A stretch of 64,000 bases of DNA from Ruminococcus sp. (GTDB taxonomy: Bacteria > Bacillota > Clostridia > Oscillospirales > Ruminococcaceae), in NCBI RefSeq assembly GCF_016287535.1, contig NZ_JAEFAJ010000001.1, forward strand, positions 62,001 to 126,000. The letters are read 5' to 3'. Numbering within the stretch: the stretch's first letter is position 1; every line of letters starts with the position of its first letter. Below the pieces are notes generated by a model. It ran no database searches. It saw only the letters and a program-made list of their open reading frames with translations, and was not told the origin of the DNA. Made by a program: the position numbers and the translations under genes. This document shows, piece after piece, positions 59,078 through 64,000 of the stretch.

Positions 59078-60944
59078 CGTCTTTGCACCTTTCTTTTATA
59101 TATGCGATCATTTTTTCACTTGTAAGTCCAAGCTTTTCCAGACATGATCTGACGGAAGCCTGTTTGACAAAACCATCAGCAGTTACTCTGCTGTAATCGC
59201 CGCAATAACCGAGTTCAGAAAGGATATCACCGATTTTTTCGGAAATACTGCCTTCACCTATAGATTCCTCAAAGAAAATAACCCTTTTATACATTATTAT
59301 CTTGCTTCCGAGTTCACTGTCAAGCGGATGTATCTTCGTTAGTTTAAGTATATCGCAGTTGATATCATCTTTTCTCAGTTTTTTCTGAGCCTTGAAGGCT
59401 TCGTTATATAGCCTTCCGTAAGTTATAATGAGAGTTTCGCTCTTGCAGATCTGCTTGAACAGCCAGTCTGTAGTGATATCTGACTGATCGAATTCTACTT
59501 TTTCCGCACCGCGCGGGTAGCGCACTGCTGCAAGACATTTGTCCTTATTTATCGCCTTTCTCATGCACATTTTCATTTCCATATAGCATGAAGGAGAATA
59601 TATAACTGTATTCGGAATAGATGTAAGCATCGGGACGTCCAATAAACCCTGATGAGTCTCTCCGTCTTCTCCGACTATTCCAGCACGATCGATTCCTAGA
59701 ACTACATGAAGCTTGCCGATAGCAACATCATGTATAAGCTGATCGTATGAACGCTGAAGAAAAGTTGAATATACCGCAAAAACCGGTACCATACCCATTG
59801 AAGCAAGTCCGCCTGCAAATGTTACGGCGTGCTGCTCTGCAATACCTACATCAAAAAATCTGTCGGGATATTTAAAATGGAAGAACTGTAAACCTGTTCC
59901 GTATTTCATAGCAGCTGTAATAGCGCAGATCCTGTCATCCTTATCAGCAAGCTTAACAAGCTCTCTCCCGAAAACAGTGGAATAGCTGTCAGCAGTCGCT
60001 ACCTCAGGATTTCCGGTGGCAATATCAAATTTTGATATGCCGTGGTATTCACCAGGATTTTCCTCAGCGGGACGGTATCCCTTACCTTTAACGGTCTTAA
60101 CATGAATGAAAACAGGCTGATGATATGATTTTGCCATATGTATGACTTCTTCCAGCTCAGACAGGCTGTGGCCGTTTACAGGACCAAGGTAAATGAAACC
60201 CATATCCTCAAACATTGTGCTCTGCTCAAGAATGTTTGATTTTACGGAATCCTTTACGTTTTTTATGCCCTTGGCAACGCTTGTTCCGACAAGCGGTATC
60301 TTTCCGAGACCGCGTTCCACCGCACGCTTGGTATTAAGGTATTTTTCGGTGTTTCTGAGAGAAGTTAGATATTTTGAGAGCGAGCCTACGCTTTTGGAAA
60401 TAGACATATTGTTATCATTCAGGATAACAATAAGATTGCTCCTTTTATCTCTTCCACAGTTATTGATGGCTTCATAAAACATACCACCGGTCATAGCGCC
60501 ATCGCCGATGACAGCAACTGCATAATTATCCCTGCCCTGAAGCTTCATAGCCTCGGCTATGCCGCACGCTACCGAAACAGATGTACTGCTGTGTCCGCTT
60601 ATAAAAGTATCATGGGGCGATTCTTCCGGCTTCGGGAAACCTGATATGCCATTCTCCTGACGAAGTGTTGAAAATCTGTCCAGTCTGCCGGTAAGGATTT
60701 TATGTGTATAGGACTGATGTCCCACATCCCAGACTATCTTGTCTTCAGGAGAATTGAAATTTCGGTGCAATGCCATGGTCAGCTCAACAACACCAAGGTT
60801 TGACGCAAGATGTCCGCCTGTTTTGGAAACTGTAGATATAAGGATATTGCGTATCTCCTTGCAAAGTGCAGAACACTGGGATATCGTCAGCTTTTTCAGA
60901 TCCTGCGGAAGCTGGAGTTCCTCAAGAGTAACCTTTTCATTCAT
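59058..60944 (-). CDS. dxs: 1-deoxy-D-xylulose-5-phosphate synthase
   Basis: The 628-residue thiamine-diphosphate enzyme makes the first intermediate of the MEP isoprenoid pathway from pyruvate and glyceraldehyde-3-phosphate. It shows the ThDP motif GDGAMTGGMFYEAINN with NDNNMSIS, an HxxS segment (ISGHSSTSVS) and the transketolase-like region (GIAEQHAVTFAGGLA; GEDGETHQG). I take the ATG at 60944, with AAGGAT about 10 bp upstream, over 60962, which has no ribosome-binding site. It works with ispA upstream. Confidence 0.95.
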   Translation of the reverse strand: MNEKVTLEELQLPQDLKKLTISQCSALCKEIRNILISTVSKTGGHLASNLGVVELTMALHRNFNSPEDKIVWDVGHQSYTHKILTGRLDRFSTLRQENGISGFPKPEESPHDTFISGHSSTSVSVACGIAEAMKLQGRDNYAVAVIGDGAMTGGMFYEAINNCGRDKRSNLIVILNDNNMSISKSVGSLSKYLTSLRNTEKYLNTKRAVERGLGKIPLVGTSVAKGIKNVKDSVKSNILEQSTMFEDMGFIYLGPVNGHSLSELEEVIHMAKSYHQPVFIHVKTVKGKGYRPAEENPGEYHGISKFDIATGNPEVATADSYSTVFGRELVKLADKDDRICAITAAMKYGTGLQFFHFKYPDRFFDVGIAEQHAVTFAGGLASMGMVPVFAVYSTFLQRSYDQLIHDVAIGKLHVVLGIDRAGIVGEDGETHQGLLDVPMLTSIPNTVIYSPSCYMEMKMCMRKAINKDKCLAAVRYPRGAEKVEFDQSDITTDWLFKQICKSETLIITYGRLYNEAFKAQKKLRKDDINCDILKLTKIHPLDSELGSKIIMYKRVIFFEESIGEGSISEKIGDILSELGYCGDYSRVTADGFVKQASVRSCLEKLGLTSEKMIAYIKERCKDDAEAGQ

Positions 60945-61001
60945 ACTTGTATTATCCTTCATTTTAAACGAATGCGGAAAACACTCCGCAGCTCCTTTAT
61001 C

Positions 61002-61892
61002 TTAATTCTTTCTTTTCAGAAGCATTTCTGTAAGTTCAACAAGAAAGCTGTCATTTCCGAATTTTTCAAGATGTGCAAGAGCTTCATCTGTTACTGCATT
61101 AGCTTTTTCCTGCGCTTTTTCAACTCCGTAAAGTGTTACGAAAGTTGTTTTGTTTTCTTCTTCATCACTGCCTACGGGCTTTCCGAGTTCCTCCGTAGTG
61201 CTTGTAACATCAAGGATATCATCTACTATCTGAAAAGCAAGTCCGAGTCTGAAACCATATTCAGCTGCAGCCTGTATCTTCGCTTCATCAGCTCCTGCAC
61301 ATATACAGCCCATCATACAGGAAACAGCAATGAGCTGACCAGTTTTATGACGGTACATATTTCTGAGATTAGCTTCATCAACATCATTTCTTGTTTCGTT
61401 TTCCATATCAATGACCTGTCCACCGATCATTCCTTCTCTGCCAACAGCCTTTGCAAGATATGAAATTATCTTTATTTTCTGGGCGTCACTGAGATCATTA
61501 TCGTTTGATATTATTTCAAAAGGCAGAACTGACAGAGCATCTCCGGCAAGAATAGCCATTGCTTCGCCGAAAGCTTTATGGCACGATGGCTTTCCGCGCC
61601 TGAAATCATCATTGTCCATTGCGGGAAGATCATCATGGATAAGAGAAAATGTATGTATCATCTCTATAGCAGCAGCAGGAGCAGCCGCTATTCGGTAATC
61701 TCCGGAAAGAGCACTGCAGAACGCATAAACAAGAACAGGACGTATTCTTTTACCACCTGCTTCAAGTGAATAATTCATTGCGTCAATCAGGTTTTTCTGT
61801 GCCTCCATTGAAGGTAAAGTCGAGTTGTATCTTTTTAGGTTTTCCTCTGTAAATGAAATATACTCGCTGAATTTATCTTTAAAACTGTTCAT
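61002..61892 (-). CDS. ispA: Polyprenyl (farnesyl/geranyl) diphosphate synthase
   Basis: The 296-residue prenyltransferase has the first Asp-rich motif LIHDDLPAMDNDD and the second FQIVDDILDVTSTTEELGKP, which is the C-type (bacterial FPP/GGPP) arrangement. It chains IPP onto DMAPP. The start is 3 bp after the xseB stop. The xseA-xseB-ispA-dxs order is typical. Confidence 0.95.
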   Translation of the reverse strand: MNSFKDKFSEYISFTEENLKRYNSTLPSMEAQKNLIDAMNYSLEAGGKRIRPVLVYAFCSALSGDYRIAAAPAAAIEMIHTFSLIHDDLPAMDNDDFRRGKPSCHKAFGEAMAILAGDALSVLPFEIISNDNDLSDAQKIKIISYLAKAVGREGMIGGQVIDMENETRNDVDEANLRNMYRHKTGQLIAVSCMMGCICAGADEAKIQAAAEYGFRLGLAFQIVDDILDVTSTTEELGKPVGSDEEENKTTFVTLYGVEKAQEKANAVTDEALAHLEKFGNDSFLVELTEMLLKRKN

Positions 61893-61895
61893 TGC

Positions 61896-62099
61896 TTATT
61901 TTTCTGACGAAATATCTCCGCCGTCCTCCGTTATTTTTATTTGTGCCTTATCAAGCTGTTTCCTGCAGGATGCTGCAAGTTTTACCCCTTCGGCGTAAAG
62001 CTGCACAGCTTTTTCAAGGGGGATGTCTCCTTTTTCAAGCTCAGAAACTATTCTGCCGAGCTCATTCATATTATCCTCAAAGGTTGATTTTTCTTTCAT
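61896..62099 (-). CDS. xseB: Exodeoxyribonuclease VII small subunit
   Basis: The 67-residue helical subunit has the family pattern NMNELGRIVSELEKGDIPLE and SCRKQLDKAQIKI. It assembles with XseA, encoded immediately upstream, to degrade single-stranded DNA from either end. GGTGAT precedes the ATG. Confidence 0.94.
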   Translation of the reverse strand: MKEKSTFEDNMNELGRIVSELEKGDIPLEKAVQLYAEGVKLAASCRKQLDKAQIKITEDGGDISSEK

Positions 62100-62103
62100 T
62101 TTA

Positions 62104-63294
62104 TCACCATTTATCAGTTATTTCTGCAGAAGCGCCGCCGCTGCCAAATCTTATACTTACCTTTTCACCTTTTTCAAGGCTCTCTGAACTGCTGAGAAGC
62201 TTATCGCCCTTATATACCAATGAATATCCGCGCGAAAGTACTTTCAGCGGACTCAGGCTGTCAAGTTTCGCTGCATTTTCTGCGAGACTTCTCTCAAGCT
62301 TGTCCATATATCTTAAATACGCTGTTTCATGCCGCTTATTCAATGATATGATCCGCTCGCCTGCAAGCTGGAGTTTCTTTTCCGGAGATTGAGCCAGAAG
62401 TCTTGCGTTCATTGCAACAAAAACGTCTGTTGCCTTGTCCAGCTGAGTTATTGCGGCTTTTTCAATACGTCTTTCGTAAAGAGAAAACTTTTCATATAGT
62501 GATTTTATATCAGGAGACGCAAGTTCCGCAGCAGCTGACGGAGTAGGTGCTCTGAGATCAGCTGCGAGATCAGCTATTGTAAAGTCAGTTTCATGACCTA
62601 CAGCAGAAATTACCGGGACTTTGCAATTATATACAGCATATGCAATTTTTTCAGTATTAAATACACTAAGATCTTCACTTGATCCGCCGCCTCGTCCTAC
62701 GATAATAACCTCGCAGCCAGCAGCTTCGGCTTTAAGTATTCCTCTGCATACAGAATCTGCGGCTCCTTCGCCCTGAACAAGAGCATTGACAGCATAAACT
62801 TCACACAAAGGGTAACGCCGTGAAAGTACATTGATGATATCACGTACAGCGGCTCCATTCAGTGATGTCACAGCCCCTATTTTTTTAGGCATTACCGGTA
62901 TCGGGCGTTTATGAGCTGTATCAAAAAGTCCTTCCTTCTGAAGCTTCTTTTTCAGCTGTTCGAGAGCAGCTCCAGCTGCTCCGTTTCCCTCTGGAATGAT
63001 ATCATTTACATAAAGCTGATAGGCTCCTTCTCGTTCATAAACCGATATACTTCCTGATACTATTACAGCCATTCCATCCTCCGGTTCAAATTTAAGACGT
63101 GATGCAGATGAGGCAAACATAACAGCTTTTACAGAACTTTCCGGATCCTTCAAAGTGAAATAAATATGTCCGCTGCGGAAATGCCGGACATAATCCGATA
63201 TTTCACCTTTCACCATAACGCCCTGAATATTTCTGTCATTTTTCAGTATTGAAGCTATATACCTGTTTATCTGAGTAACTGTAATTACGGGCAT
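62104..63294 (-). CDS. xseA: Exodeoxyribonuclease VII large subunit
   Basis: The 396-residue catalytic subunit has an N-terminal OB fold (VKGEISDYVRHFRSGHIYFT) and the nuclease core (GAVTSLNGAAVRDIINVLSR; VGRGGGSSEDLSVFN; VISAVGHETDFTIADLAADL), then coiled coils. GGGAG precedes the ATG, which follows directly on the TAG of the upstream gene. Confidence 0.97.
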   Translation of the reverse strand: MPVITVTQINRYIASILKNDRNIQGVMVKGEISDYVRHFRSGHIYFTLKDPESSVKAVMFASSASRLKFEPEDGMAVIVSGSISVYEREGAYQLYVNDIIPEGNGAAGAALEQLKKKLQKEGLFDTAHKRPIPVMPKKIGAVTSLNGAAVRDIINVLSRRYPLCEVYAVNALVQGEGAADSVCRGILKAEAAGCEVIIVGRGGGSSEDLSVFNTEKIAYAVYNCKVPVISAVGHETDFTIADLAADLRAPTPSAAAELASPDIKSLYEKFSLYERRIEKAAITQLDKATDVFVAMNARLLAQSPEKKLQLAGERIISLNKRHETAYLRYMDKLERSLAENAAKLDSLSPLKVLSRGYSLVYKGDKLLSSSESLEKGEKVSIRFGSGGASAEITDKW

Positions 63295-64000
63295 CTATCT
63301 TACTCCCATATCTTTTAAATATCCATATATCGCAACACCTGCAGCATTGTCGCATGAAAACTGCGGTTCCGCGAAGCTGGCTGATCTAAAATGCGAAATA
63401 ATACTGTTTCGGATTATCGCGTCTGACATAACTCCGCCTGCGAAAACAAGCGGCAATTCACCGTACTTTTCTATTGCATAATCAGTCATGGCAATAATTG
63501 TTCCGGCAATAAAATCAAGGCAATATCTTGCTATATTCTCAGGCTTTTCACCATTTTTCAGCATATTACAGCATTTGTTCTCAACACCTGAAAGACAGCA
63601 GCTTCCATTCTTCAGTACAGGCTTGATATCAAACAATTTATCTGCACCATATGCAAGCTTCTCAAGCTCTGCGCCGCACGGGAAATGAAGTCCAAGCATA
63701 AGACCTGTACGGTCCACAGCCTGTCCGGCTTTCAGATCGAGAGATGAACCTATCTCAGTAACTTTTATAATATTTTCCTTGTCAGGCTCACAGAACAGGC
63801 AATCTGTCGTTCCGCCGCTGACATGAAAAGCGATAAAATGATCTTTAGCAAGTTCAAGCCTGTCAGCAGAATAAAGAGCAGCAAGAATGTGACCGATCTG
63901 ATGCGATGTCGTGTACAGCTTAGCACCGGTAACGGCAGAATAAGAACGTGCAAATCCTTCTCCGCAGAGGAAACACGGCATATATGATCCGTATGCGTTG
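63295..64000 (-). CDS. TsaD/Kae1-like protein (partial, 5' end outside window)
   Basis: This is the C-terminal part of an ASKHA-fold protein of the TsaD/YgjD family. The frame continues upstream of the first internal Met (GSYMPCFL), so the N-terminus lies beyond the right edge. The HxxxH metal motif is present (TSHQIGHILAAL), with HVSGGTTDCL and FAGGVMSD. True TsaD has SGGHT; this version reads SGGTT and clusters with xseA, which suggests the divergent Clostridia paralogue, not the essential threonylcarbamoyl-transferase. Its function is then unknown. Confidence 0.8.
   Translation of the reverse strand, partial: NAYGSYMPCFLCGEGFARSYSAVTGAKLYTTSHQIGHILAALYSADRLELAKDHFIAFHVSGGTTDCLFCEPDKENIIKVTEIGSSLDLKAGQAVDRTGLMLGLHFPCGAELEKLAYGADKLFDIKPVLKNGSCCLSGVENKCCNMLKNGEKPENIARYCLDFIAGTIIAMTDYAIEKYGELPLVFAGGVMSDAIIRNSIISHFRSASFAEPQFSCDNAAGVAIYGYLKDMGVR

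Noticed and set aside
1-64000. CRISPR array, insertion sequence, prophage or plasmid features
   Set aside because: No regularly spaced direct repeats, transposase, integrase or phage genes were seen on reading both strands.

Overview
The window is AT-rich, gene-dense DNA from a spore-forming, anaerobic Gram-positive bacterium, most likely Ruminococcus or a close relative (Oscillospiraceae). Evidence: three secreted proteins with type I dockerin modules (cellulosome/amylosome-type assembly), a GH43 arabinanase with ricin-type modules, a type III glutamine synthetase, BofA- and SpoIIM-like sporulation proteins, T-box control of alaS, and a cobalamin riboswitch. Promoters are strikingly uniform: near-consensus -35 and -10 hexamers with 17-bp spacers, several with an extended TGn -10.

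Layout. 0-10.7 kb: a partial acyl-CoA synthetase, a zinc-ribbon protein, pyrimidine nucleoside phosphorylase, a four-gene operon of small proteins ending in a BofA homologue, a metallophosphoesterase, a proC-spoIIM-yesL operon, serine acetyltransferase, a TtcA-like tRNA thiolase and a frameshifted DMT transporter. 10.7-15 kb: glutamine synthetase III behind a consensus promoter and a palindromic leader, then a CapD/FlaA1-type membrane nucleotide-sugar dehydratase. 15-18.3 kb: a 45-residue membrane peptide gene behind two tandem operator palindromes, next to a 7TM-type histidine kinase and a NarL/LuxR regulator. 18.3-23.2 kb: an OmpR-type regulator/kinase pair with a MacB-like ABC ATPase and a permease that is broken near its C-terminus.

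23.3-29.9 kb is the most interesting block: one cobalamin riboswitch drives a six-gene operon. It encodes an exported CbiK-like cobaltochelatase lipoprotein, a two-domain NEAT-like lipoprotein, a BtuF-like lipoprotein, a BtuC-like permease, a BtuD-like ATPase with an extra C-terminal domain, and a DMT exporter/importer. I read it as a surface system for capturing, and perhaps handling metal in, corrinoids or other tetrapyrroles.

30-38.3 kb is the extracellular-enzyme region: a dockerin-bearing GH43 arabinanase, a membrane-anchored clostripain-like protease, a tRNA-Pro, two small unknown proteins, and two non-catalytic dockerin proteins, one cotranscribed with mtnN.

39-50.6 kb (minus strand) reads as one long T-box-controlled operon: alaS, a HIT protein, a phosphoribosyltransferase, comEC, holA, RNase M5, an MBOAT/DHHW acyltransferase-like pair that has lost its catalytic histidines, an SDR oxidoreductase and a membrane protein. 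50.6-52.2 kb holds a penicillin-binding protein. 52.3-64 kb is the conserved Firmicute cluster tsaD-like-xseA-xseB-ispA-dxs-tlyA-nadK-argR-recN, extended by a phosphatase, a GH42 beta-galactosidase and dtd. No CRISPR array, insertion sequence or prophage was seen.
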